Below are positions 34,005 to 45,154 of a stretch of 64,000 bases of DNA, in pieces. Each line of letters starts with the position of its first letter. Within the stretch, counting starts at the first letter, position 1. A model generated the notes under the pieces. The model searched no databases. It worked only from the letters and a program-made list of their open reading frames with translations, and was not told the origin of the DNA. This DNA is from Epiperipatus broadwayi (Eukaryota; Onychophora; Udeonychophora; Euonychophora; Peripatidae), in assembly GCA_028023455.1 (NCBI GenBank), contig JAQFVV010000186.1, forward strand, positions 248,001 through 312,000. The letters are read 5' to 3'. A program made the position numbers and the translations under genes.

Positions 34005-35191
34005 AAGAGAGAGAAAAAAAGAGAAATTTCTTTAAAACATCTTTATATAATTGGGTCATTAAATGTTTATTTAGAAATTAAATTATTACGTTTTTGGCAA
34101 AAAGAGATTAGAAAAATAAATCAAAGACGTATAAGCAGGCTATAGCGTTGTATATGTAAAATAAAGCAATCAATTATTAAATATAGCATTAAATAGTTAC
34201 ATAACTATAATCAATAATCGTGATTCTAGAATATTTACTAAGTAGATAAATTTCATTGCATTTAATGTTTTATTCAAATAAAATTATTTCCTTTGTAAAA
34301 TATGACTATAAATTGTATTTATCAAATAATGTTTCTAATATTTGTTGTTATTTGTTAATATTATATAAATCTAATCGAAATAAATGTGAAGAGAATTGTA
34401 AAAATTGAAGTATTGTTATTTTTTAAAATTATGTAATTTTTAAAACGAAAATCTTTCAGAGAATGGAAATAATGTTTTACCAAATTATTTGTATGTGCAA
34501 CAACTAATACAGCTAAATAATACATTGAGACATTCTACATACTAATAATGTGTGGGAGATAAAAACAGCTATTTACAATTACAGCCCCGTTTATATGTAT
34601 AAATAGTATTGTTTGGGAAGAGATATTAAAATCTTATGAAAGTACATTTTTATCACGAATAAAAATGAGGTAAGATCAGATTACATAATTGTGCAATTTC
34701 ATGACGTTAATACACAATATATATCGTCAATAGATATTAATAAAAATAGGATATAGTTAACAATTTTTTTTTAATCTCGTATAAATTTTAATTATCATTT
34801 GCTTTTAGAAATATACAAAATAGCTGCTTCCTTTCTTATTAAATTTTAAACATATATGATGACATGGATATTTTCTTTTTTTGCACGTGTAAGGATAGAT
34901 ACTATTTATGTTGAGATTCCGAAGAACTAACTGAGACAGTATTGAAATATCAGTAAAACAATTTTATGTATAGCTGTAATAATAAACAGGAACATCTTAC
35001 TGATCTTTCTCTGCATGAATGAATTCATGGTCATCTTTACACATGAAAAAATCAAAAATAATTTTATACATATATATATTAGTATTTGCCTGAAGGTTTG
35101 TGATGATGGTATTTTAGATATGATAATATGTTGGACTATTTTCGTCATCTATCATTAAATGTTGAATGTTCAGAAAATTTTAAACTGATAT

Positions 35192-35589
35192 TTAAATTTT
35201 TCAAATACAAACAACTGTTAGTAATAACATACAAATAGACAATCGAGGTTAGTAGATTACACCATGTTTCAAGTGGTATTTTCTGCTTTTCTCCAGGTGT
35301 TGCTGACCTGACCAGTGTTAATATCAGCATAGGAGTTGAACTTATACCTTTAGATTCTTCAATATCAAAATTTTACAGCTCAGTGGGTTAGAGTTTTGCC
35401 TTAAAATTTGATATTTAAGAATCTAAAATGGTCACTTCGACTCCTATGTTAATATTATCATAAATCAGACCAGCGACACTTAAAGGAAAGCAAAGACTAA
35501 TACTACTCAAAACATTGTGTAATTTACTAACCTGTGTTGTCTATTTATGTGTTAATACTAATAGTTATTTGTATTTGAAAAGTTTTAAT
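35192..35589. mobile_element. Fold-back element of head-to-head tRNA-like units
   Basis: The inverted arms share tttcaaatacaaacaact, tagtagattaca and gcataggagttgaac in complementary form. They meet near 35370-35400. Read outward, the right arm has an A-box-like cagtgggttagag and a B-box-like ggtcacttcgactcc at tRNA spacing. The architecture is the same as in the 18.5 kb element, although the sequence differs. Confidence 0.7.
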
Positions 35590-35712
35590 AGAATTAATCA
35601 CACACATATAATTATATTAATAGAATTATGAAGTGCTTTATGATTCAGAAATCATGCATTTATATCTAGCCTTGTAATCCAAAATCAAATTCATTCCACA
35701 TTAATATATATA

Positions 35713-35796
35713 ACAAAGGCAAAACTCTCCATACAGTAGTGCCACCCTGTGCCAAACAGAGTAATCAATGGATGCCATCATGTGATGTTTAGTGGT
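35713..35796 (+). mobile_element. Family-2 palindrome, internally deleted
   Basis: The element runs from aaggcaaaactctccatac through the left arm to ggatgcc and then jumps to the 3' end atcatgtgatgtttagtgg. It is flanked by ttaatatatata at 35701-35712 and 35797-35808. The whole ribozyme and right arm are gone. The clean ends support the element limits deduced from the 52.6 kb copy. Confidence 0.72.
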
Positions 35797-35808
35797 TTAA
35801 TATATATA

Positions 35809-37700
35809 TTTATAACCATTAGAAAACAGTTAACACTTAGACAATCCCAATATAGATAATAATCAACAATCTTAAACTGTTGTCAAGGCAACCTCCTTTT
35901 AACAATAAAGTTGAATATATATAATTAATACAAATTAAGCTCAGTAATGTAATATTGATTGTGTAAGTAGAATCATTTTCATCTGATCCTAAGAAGTTAC
36001 ATTAACATCCTAAGATTAAGGAAGGTTAATATTTACCCCTTGCCAAATTAGTTTCTCTCTGAATGAGTGATTCTTTTATTTTACATTTTATTATAACTTT
36101 CCTCACTTAAAACTTTAACATTATTAAAGTCAAATATAAAAGAAATGTTTTTATTCATCATTACATAATTATATTATTTGACTTTGTCCTATTACATAAT
36201 AAATGATATTCATTTAATTAGTGCATACCATGATTGGTAAATGGAATTTTGCAATGATATTTAATCCTATATATAACATTATTTTTCTGTTCTTTACAAA
36301 TAATATCCTTCATGTTATTAATTAGTCTGTTTATGTTAGGTGGAACATAAAATATAGCATTAAAATATTTTTTAAATATGCATTTTATTCTGTCAAAACA
36401 TGAATTGAAAGGTAATGATCATTATTCTTTAGAATTCTTATTTGGGTTATTATGATACTTAAATCTTTTAATAAGATTTGCAATAATATTAATTTTAAAC
36501 ATCATAGCATTTCATGTTATATATCTGTTAAATATTTTTATTATATCTATTTACATCAATTTTCATTATAATAAAGATAACTTTTCAAATGGATTTAGGG
36601 TGAATGGATCCACATTTGTTCAATGGTTTAATTAGTAACTTACAATTCAAGCAATTATCTGATTTTTCAATATACCAAATATTTGATTAAGCTATTACAT
36701 TTTTCTTGTCTATAGACTATTTTAGACCTTTAATAGTATTAAACTTTTTAAATAATACTAAAATATTTTCTTCTTTTGCACAAACAAATAAATGATCCAT
36801 TTAGGTTTAAAAAAAATCTCTTTGATTTGGTTTTATGTAAGGATTTGTATATAGGATGTTATTATTGTTAATTGTTGTTATTGTTATTTGATTCTTTTTT
36901 ATTTATTTATTGTGGTATGTGCTTTGTCTTGCGATGGTGAGAGTTTGGACTAGCAATGGATATATATATATAAATTCATGAGTGTATATGTATATAAATA
37001 ATTATCAACAGTAGCATTTAAATTGCTATTTATAATTAGATTGTATTTTTATTTTTGGAAATTATTTAGGATGTAATGCATTATTTTGGTTGTTTATGTA
37101 TTTATTTATTTTATAGATTGCAAAAATAAATTTTCCAATGTAATATTTTTTATTATTGATATTATTTTTGTTTTGGTGTTTAAAAAAATATTTTGAAACC
37201 AACAATTGCACTGTTAAAGATTTTAGGTCAGCACACTTAAAAATGAAAATTATTTAACAATAGAAAGAGATTGCTATGGAAACAATATAAAAAATCACCA
37301 TTAAAAACATTGAAAGGAATAAGTAAAAGCTGTACTTTGTCTACTTACAATATTTTTTCCTTCTTCTGGCGTAATTATATAAATTATTGAACTGAAATTC
37401 ATCATCATAATGGTAGGCTAGATGGATTGCTTTTCAGGACTTGCTTATTCTATTCCTATTTTACAGCTTAGGAAAACATACAGTAATCACTGGGCAAGTG
37501 TTTGAAATCTGATTAAAAAAATAGCTATGTTTTTAACTTTTAAGTTTCTGTTAATCATTCTAACCTGAATATTAAAATCAATTTATTTCTTCAGCTAATT
37601 TGTCAATCTGAATAATATAAAGAATATGCCAGGAATTAATAACTTCAGCAGAAGATCTATAAATTCATGTGTTGTTAATATGTATACATATTTAAAGTTA
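35809..37700. other. AT-rich stretch, nothing recognised
   Basis: No coding motif or clear repeat. Includes short AT runs near 36960-37000. Confidence 0.35.
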
Positions 37701-37911
37701 TTTCATATACACCTGGGTCTCTTTTTACGCGGACATTTAATACGATTTTGAAGTTACACGATTCGTGTTTCACCGGAAGTCGATTTCCGATAATGCGCTA
37801 TTACTTTAAATATGTAATATAGGGTATATGAGCACAGACTTTCACATGACCCACCACTCTCCACTCTATCTAATAACACTGATACACTCAAGCACATATA
37901 TGCTGAAAATA

Positions 37912-37974
37912 TAAATAATCACCAATATACGTATTTCATGCTAAACCAGCAATCATCAGTTGGTCCAGATTATC
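37912..37974 (-). ncRNA. Hammerhead ribozyme, minus strand
   Basis: Read on the minus strand, it has CTGATGA, stem II (ttgct/agcat), GAAA, helix III atacgtat, then A and ttggt, with accaa upstream. The first pair of stem II is U-U instead of the usual G-C. It is identical in core to the plus-strand copy at 38091. Confidence 0.75.
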
Positions 37975-38090
37975 ATCTCCCACACATATATACTATAAGT
38001 GCTCAGATATTTATTAAGATAGACAATCTTCATACTTTAATGGACTGGTTCCAATCTACTGAGCACTTATAGTATATATGTGTGGGAGAT

Positions 38091-38155
38091 GATAATCTGG
38101 ACCAACTGATGATTGCTGGTTTAGCATGAAATACGTATATTGGTGATTATTTATC
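38091..38155 (+). ncRNA. Hammerhead ribozyme, plus strand, first of tandem pair
   Basis: CTGATGA at 38106-38112, stem II 38113-38127 and GAAA 38128-38131. Helix III atacgtat (38131-38138) is a perfect loop-less palindrome. The predicted cut follows A38139. Helix I pairs accaa/ttggt and then ataatc/gattat. The G-C pair that normally closes stem II is replaced by U-U, so activity may be reduced. Confidence 0.8.
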
Positions 38156-38563
38156 TTTTCAGCATATATGTGCTTGAGTGTATCAGTGTTATTAGATAGA
38201 GTGGAGAGTGGTGGGTCATGTGAAAGTCTGTGCTCATATACCCTATATTACATATATAGACACATGGTATATATTAAGCCTGTGTTTCACTTATTACATT
38301 GTAGAGATGTCTGCCCATCCTTGCATATGTATTTAATGGATTATGTCCTGTACATGTGGGCTTCAGATTGACCTTGGGTCAACCTGGGTGTGACAAGAAT
38401 CTCGGCCTTAGGGTGGCCTTCGAGCATTTCATCATCAGATTTTCAATTGGATGGATGGTTGAAGAGTTGGAGTGTGTAGTAGATTGGAACCAGTCCATTA
38501 AAGTATGAAGATTGTATATCTTAATAAATATCTGAGCACTTATAGTATATATGTGTGGGAGAT

Positions 38564-38628
38564 GTTAATCTGGACCAACTGATGATTGCTGGTTTAGCAT
38601 GAAATATGTATATTGGTGATTATTTATC
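38564..38628 (+). ncRNA. Hammerhead ribozyme, plus strand, second of tandem pair
   Basis: Same core and stem II as the copy 473 bp upstream. Helix III is atatgtat with a U-G tip pair. The outer helix I has gttaatc instead of gataatc, which breaks one pair. Confidence 0.78.
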
Positions 38629-39549
38629 GTTTCAGCATGTATGTGCTTGAGTGTATCAGTGTTATTAGATAGAGTGGAGAGTGGTGGGTCATGTGAAAGT
38701 CCATGCTCATATACCCTATATTACATATATAGACACATGGTATATATTAAGCCTGTGTTTCACTTATTACTTTAAATAATAAATTTCGCGCACTTACATT
38801 ATATGGAAAGTAATAGCACATTATTGGAATTCGACTTTCATCTTAGTAATTTCAATATTTTCAGGGCTTTATAATAGTAAGATTTTATGCAATAATGAAA
38901 TTAAAATCATGATTTCCACATTTTATGTATACACATATTAAATTTTACAAGATTATAATGTAAATTTGTTCAAACATTGTGCGTGTTAATTTTGCATTTT
39001 AAATCACATTCTGTTTTTGCTTTTTAAAAAAGAACATAATCAATTATTATTTTCTTATTAATGACACTAATCATTAACGTGCTCTTAAATTCCAACGAGA
39101 GCTAAATGGTTGTATGTCTGGATATCGCGAGCTTCGTAAACAGTTAATAAAATCATTGTCTCAAAGATTAATTACTAATTACGTTGTTATCAGAAAATCA
39201 CAATAATTAAAATGTGTATAAAAAATGTAAATTACTGTACTGTAAATTATGCATAAAAATATATTATTTTGAATAAAATTAAATATTATAGTTAAAAAAA
39301 GTTTGTTTTGTATCAATTTTTTTCAAATTTGAAATTTTTTATTAGTCATATTTTATTTCCTTATTTTTTTTTTTTGCGCAAATTTTAAAGTAATTTTTCG
39401 TTGGTGCTTTGCTTTTACGCGAATTTTGAAAAATCACAGACCACACCCCCCCCTTTCTCAATGTAAGTTACATCTATTTTTGCGCGATTTTGTTTGCGCG
39501 TGTTTTCTGAGGAACATATCTATCGCATAAAACGAGACCCAGGTGTACT

Positions 39550-41400
39550 ACAGAATGGAGCTGAGATCAATTATTTTTAAAGTAAACAAGAGACTGGAAA
39601 TATTGAAAGAGGAGTTATGACAGTAATTAAAATTGGTCAATATATTCATTCATTTGTTGATTTTTTATTTTTGTTTTCTTAATCATAAAACTTATTTTAA
39701 AAATAAAAGTTGCAAGTATTGTGACTTGGAATTAATCTGTCATTATAATTTAAATCTATTAGTTTTTTTTTATTATAAAATTTTAAAATGTATCTTTACA
39801 AGAGTATATACATATGTAATGTCTAAGACTAGCTTATAATTTTCTTTTTGAATGTTTTGACTTAATAATAATAATGAAAGTCAATTTTTTAATATATATA
39901 TATTTTGTTTTTGTCAGAAATTTTATATGTTAAATTGTGCAAATGGATTGGTAAATGCCAATTTAAAATCACGATTGTAATAATAAATTTTTTTGATATC
40001 ATTAAAGGGTTGTATTCAATTCATGTTTTACATATACTCACAATATAAATCGGTACGTAACACCACCCGCAAGCACTAAAACCTGTACTTTTTTTGTAAT
40101 GTATGTTTTCTTTCTCTCATAAATACATTTTAAAACACATTGAAAATGCAGCGGAAAACGTCTAATTAAATGATTAAAGCAGATAATAAAAATAATACAA
40201 AAAATAATTTGCTTTCCTAAATAATAAAATATAATATGCCTCCTAAAATAATAAAATAATTATCAATTCAAAATCACCAGGGGAATTAGAAATGTTATTT
40301 TAGAAATATAATTTTAGCTAGAATAAAACTTAAGAAAAGATTTGAGGAAAAGATAAATGCTCGACTTCTAAATTTAAAATACTTTATTGTTCTAGTATCT
40401 TGAGGTGTAAGGAATAAGGTTGGTTGGTGGTTCAAATGGATTGTCCCAAAATAAATATTGCGTTGAAAGAGTGGGGAGTACTCAAAGGATGAGTCAAGAA
40501 AGGAATATGGGGGTAATTTCCAAGATATGGTCACCTTTATAAATACTATCAAAACTATTCATAAAAAATTTTGGATTTTGGAAATTTTTTTGGAAAGAAT
40601 TGTTTGGTTCAGTTCGTTCGATTCATTTGATTAATACTTTTATTATTGTTTTTTATTTTCCAATTCTCAGTACGCTGAATTACATCTTCATTTATTATGT
40701 TATGTTTTATTTAAAATTAGAATTGTTCTGAATTAGCTTGTTATTCCTCAATATTTAAAATGTCATCTGAAATTAATACCAAGAGGATTCATGAGCTAAT
40801 AAACCTTATTGATGGGCTTATAAATATCTGAAGCTATGAAATTTGATAATATCTCGTTTAAGTGATGTCTAATAAAAGAAATGTTCCGTGAAATAAAAGT
40901 CAATGTTGTTGAAAAATTAGGTAAATATGTTTTTTTATTTGTTCCTCACTCAATTAATAAACTGTAAGATCTCGTATTAAACATAAATTTACTCAAATAA
41001 ATCTTAAATTTCTGTCTAATAGTTTATCTTTGTTATGACTTTGTAAACTGAATTTGAATTAAGTGAAGCTAAGGAAAATTATATATTTATCAAATAGAAA
41101 GAACTTTTCGTTATTCAAATTGTGTTATGAATACTTATGGTTCTCTGTGGGGTGAATGTATGTGGGTGTGTATAAATCAATTAATAATGTTTTGGTAATA
41201 AATCAATTAATAATGTTTGTAATAAATAAATTAATAATGCTTCTTTTCATATTTAATAAACTTGTTAATATCTTATCAAGTGAATATCTCAAATCTTTTA
41301 CAAATCAAGTAGTTATTTATTCTGTGATAACTTATCTTTGAAGTAGATTTAGTTAATTTTAATTTTCATTTAGTTATTTTATTAATTATGTCCATGTGGT
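39550..41400. other. No gene recognised
   Basis: AT-rich sequence with only short open frames lacking recognised domains. No element ends noticed. Confidence 0.35.
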
Positions 41401-41439
41401 AGTGGATGTTTCTTATTTCACCTTAGTTAAGATAGATTT

Positions 41440-41890
41440 AAGAGGGGGGGTCTATAATCAAAATAAATCAATAAATTATGTTATATACAATAAAGGGGGA
41501 TGAACTTTAAGCTTGTTTCGGGGTAGAAACCTATAGGTATGTAAAATAAAGATCTTTATGGTGATCGACTTAGTAGAAAACCTTGTGATTTTAATTAGGG
41601 AATTCTTTCGGGAGGAGTCATTTAAGAAATAAACATTAACACCTTGAGAACCTTATTGGTCCATGCTGGGAGTTTTGAGCTAGTGGGTGGGATTAGACTT
41701 CGAAATCGTTTTGACATGATGTAAGGTGATGCGAGTAGTTAAAATCAACTTAAATAATCGTATCTGGCGCCCCCTTATGTGGATCGTGAATAACTGTCGA
41801 TGTAAGAAAAAAAATAAAGCCTTACGCTATGTCATGTTTGTTTCAAAGCCCGTAATCTCGGGATGGTGAGAGGGGTTCCCGATAACAATA
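41440..41890. other. G+C-richer, CpG-bearing island of unknown nature
   Basis: It stands out from very AT-rich flanks. It contains tctggcgccccctt near 41763, which resembles a tRNA primer-binding site next to a retrotransposon LTR, and ccgtaatctcgggatggtgag near 41850. I could not find a matching second LTR or a polyprotein. A solo LTR or an old non-coding element are both possible. Confidence 0.3.
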
Positions 41891-44800
41891 CATATATCAA
41901 ATGATAAATGTCATGTATAACTTAAACTAGAAAACAAAGTACACTTATTTGCATAGGAGTTATATATAAATAAGCAAAATATAATAGAATTGTATTTACA
42001 AATTTTATCATTACTTAATAATTGTCTTAACTCTTCAATTATTTTAATTGTACTGTTAGATGTATTTTGAAAGGTATGGATCAAGTCATAGTATTGATAT
42101 TAGAGTTATAGATTAATATTCCCAAATGTCCATTATTTAGAAGTTGTCTTTTATATATTTTGTCTATATGTAAAGGCTCATATGATATGATATTTATATA
42201 TATTTTGTGCTAGGTGTTTAATAAAGCCTTGAGTTGATAAAGTTGTGAAATAAATGGGTTAGGATATAAGCCTTATATTAATAAGAAGCCCGAGTAGTTG
42301 ATGTTTATAATAACAGACGTGGTTCAAAATAAGTAAAGTAAATAAATCCTTATAGCATAGTGGAAGGAGCTTTTTACATTATCTTTTGTATCATCTTGTA
42401 TGTTGATCCAGCTTTAAAGAAATACATCTATAACCTAAATTATTAATTTAACAAGCTACTACTAATTTATTTATTTATTTTTACAACAGTTTTATACAAT
42501 TTCTATGTAAAATATAAACCTCAATTTATGTTTATTATTAATAAATCTTTTATTTGATTTATATAAAAAAAATTGAACATTTAAAAAGCAAATCAATTTT
42601 TTTATGTGTTTTCCACATATATATTTATGCTATTTCAAAACATCAAATCACAATCTTGGAATAAAGCTTATATCATTTGTTTTATATAAAAAAATGACTG
42701 AGTTTTCATTTAAAATTTATTAATAGCTTTATTTTCTTTTTTTTGTGCAGCAGATATTAGTTAATTTGGTAAATTCACCATCAACTAAATGGTAATATTA
42801 TGATTTAGTTAATTAATTATTTAAGCCATTGAAATATTAAATCACAATTAATCTTGTTTGTAAATATATATTGGATTCAACAAAATTCCCTTTGTTTACA
42901 ATGTATATTCTAGTAAATAATCAAGTTAACCCTGAGAATAAATTATTTGATAGGTCTTTGTTTATGCTCTGTAGTTTCCAAGTTATTTCACATGTAGTTA
43001 GTCTGGGCATTCTATTACATTTCATTTCTTTTATACAAATATGGTTTTCTATTACATTTGATTTCATTTCTCATCATATATAAATAGTGGTTATATACTT
43101 TCTATTATGTTTGCTGCCCAATGTTTAAGGCAAGTGCATTTTTTCATACATAGATAAGACATATTATTCCAATGTATTGTATAAATCTTAATATGATTTT
43201 GGAAAAAGTCACTTATAATTTTCTCTTCATAAACTGCAAAACAAAGTCAATATTTGTGTCTTCATAAGCAATTTCATAGGCCAATGTCTATCCATTTTAT
43301 AATACTTGTAATCATAGTTATCAACAATATTTTTACTTATGAATAAAATGGTCAATACTAAACATTCTGATTTGTGTCTTAATGTCTTTTTCAACAAGCA
43401 CTTTGATTGATTTAAATCCTATTTATCGAAATTTCCTTTTCATAAATATTCAAAAATGCTAACGCTCTTGAGATATTTTAATATCTTTTATTTTATTAAT
43501 AAAGTCGAATGAAGAAATAATAGTATAATTTTCAAAATATCAATACTTATGTGGTAAATTACTTATATATCTCATTGTTTCATATATACATGAATAACTA
43601 CTATAGATTAACAATCTTAGTGGAAATCCTGCTTATACAATTTAATATTAGTAAAATTATGCGGACAAGTAGTAACTAAATTGGTATGGTTTTAAATCAA
43701 TGCTCCTATTAATAACTGTGCTTTTTAAAAATAATATATATTTTTTTTTGATTTCATCGATAAAATAAAAGATGTTAAAATAATTCAAGATGATATCATT
43801 ACGCTGTTGGATGTTTCTAAAATGTATAGTGCTATATGATTGGTGCAATCAATAAAGCACTTTTAAAAAGATATTGATGCCTGTTTATTACTGATAGGCT
43901 TTTATTCATGAATGAAAATATTGTTGCTGGCTATGATTATTTATAAGTATTACAAAATGGTTAGAAATTTGGCCACAATTACCAGTCAATTTTTTTCAAA
44001 ATTACATTACGATTTATATATGAGAATGATATATTTGTTTGTGTAAAAAATAAAATATTTTAGCATTATTTAAAAAGTTTTAGAAAAGAAATATAATAGT
44101 TCAAACAAATATGTAGTTATATATTGAAAGTTCAAATTACTAATGAAGCCATTGAACAAAAACAGATACATCCATTCTAAGTCAAAAGTATTATTCATTC
44201 ATAAAATGGCTAGTTTGAAAAGTTTTCTTCATCATAGTGAAAATTTGTTTAAGTAGATATATGATAAAAAAAAGAAGAAAAACCTTGTAGATATATATTT
44301 CTTTTGCATATGTTAGCCATTGCTCTCACACTGTGACAGAAACAGCAACAATATGGCTGCCTTTGGTCTTTTTTAGAGTCATTTAAAACTAATTGCACTT
44401 CCATAATCAAAAACATATTACTGAACTAAATTTATATGAATAATATTATTTTTTTTATAAACATATCACTTAATACAATTATTATTTTGGATATTTTTAA
44501 TATATGTATGTTGCGACTATATGTTATCACTTGACAACAATAACTAAATATATATTCTCTTGACTGTGCAGAATAACAAAAAGTTGTGGGATATAAAATT
44601 TATTTGTAATTTTATTAAATGTATGTTTTTATATTTCTAAGACAATACATTTATTTAGTTATAATTATTCATATTATTAAATGTAAAAAATAAAGAATAA
44701 TTATTGTTTTAACTTGTTTTTCTTTTTGTATTTATAAGATTGCTTTTGTAAATAGTATTTGTTTTGTAAAATCTAAGATTAATTAACTGATTAAATTAAC

Positions 44801-45154
44801 TTATCTTAATGTTTCTGAGATATAATATAATATGTTTGTGTAAAGAAAATCAAACATCTTTGACAGAATATAAAAAAATATTGATAGTTAAGTCATTTTA
44901 ATTTTAATTAGAGAGGAAAAGAAAAGAAGCCTGCTAGAAGAGTAGAAACAAAGTGAAAGGTTGTGATTTGTTAATAATAAACTAATATCATAGGCATTGG
45001 TAAACAGTTGCTTTAAATATATAAGAACCCCCTATTAGAATAAATGTAAAAATTAGCCTGCTCTGTGGATTAATAGTTTCCATCTCTACAAAATTACACA
45101 GCATAAAAGATTTTTATTTGGACAGTTTCAGGAATATTAATAAGTAGACCTGTT
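41891..45154. other. AT-rich stretch, nothing recognised
   Basis: No conserved protein motif, tRNA-like box pair or long inverted repeat was noticed. Confidence 0.35.

Larger units (their letters stand above)
33000..34800. other. CpG-retaining non-coding segment
   Basis: CpG dinucleotides are clearly more frequent here than in the flanks, although the segment is still AT-rich. No repeat family, inverted repeat or coding motif was recognised, so it may be unique and perhaps hypomethylated DNA. It includes TGACGTCA, CACGTG, GCGATCGC and an RFX-type X-box (see separate entries). A regulatory role is an inference. Confidence 0.4.
37813..38764 (+). mobile_element. Compound hammerhead retroposon, 952 bp, three ribozymes
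   Basis: A single pair of perfect 14-bp direct repeats tattactttaaata (37799-37812 and 38765-38778) bounds the whole insertion. Inside, 37813-38010 is an inverted copy of 38062-38255. The unit 38047-38280 is then repeated directly at about 38520-38764 with a period of 473 bp. Ribozymes lie at 37912-37974 (minus), 38091-38155 (plus) and 38564-38628 (plus). The last unit ends exactly at the target duplication after cacttat, whereas the first unit runs on into body sequence, as expected for head-to-tail repeats. The simplest reading is insertion of one multimeric, partly snapped-back RNA. Confidence 0.85.
37710..39545. mobile_element. TA-flanked inverted-repeat element carrying a nested insertion
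   Basis: The ends CACCTGGGTCTC (37710) and GAGACCCAGGTG (ending 39545) are perfect 12-bp inverted repeats, and the similarity continues as tttttacgcg / ttttatgcg. TA lies directly outside both ends, as expected for Tc1/mariner-like insertions. Farther in, gcgctattactt near 37796 has its inverted partner near 38810. Removing the 952-bp insertion leaves about 0.87 kb with many retained CpGs and no transposase, so it is a non-autonomous (MITE-like) element. Confidence 0.75.
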
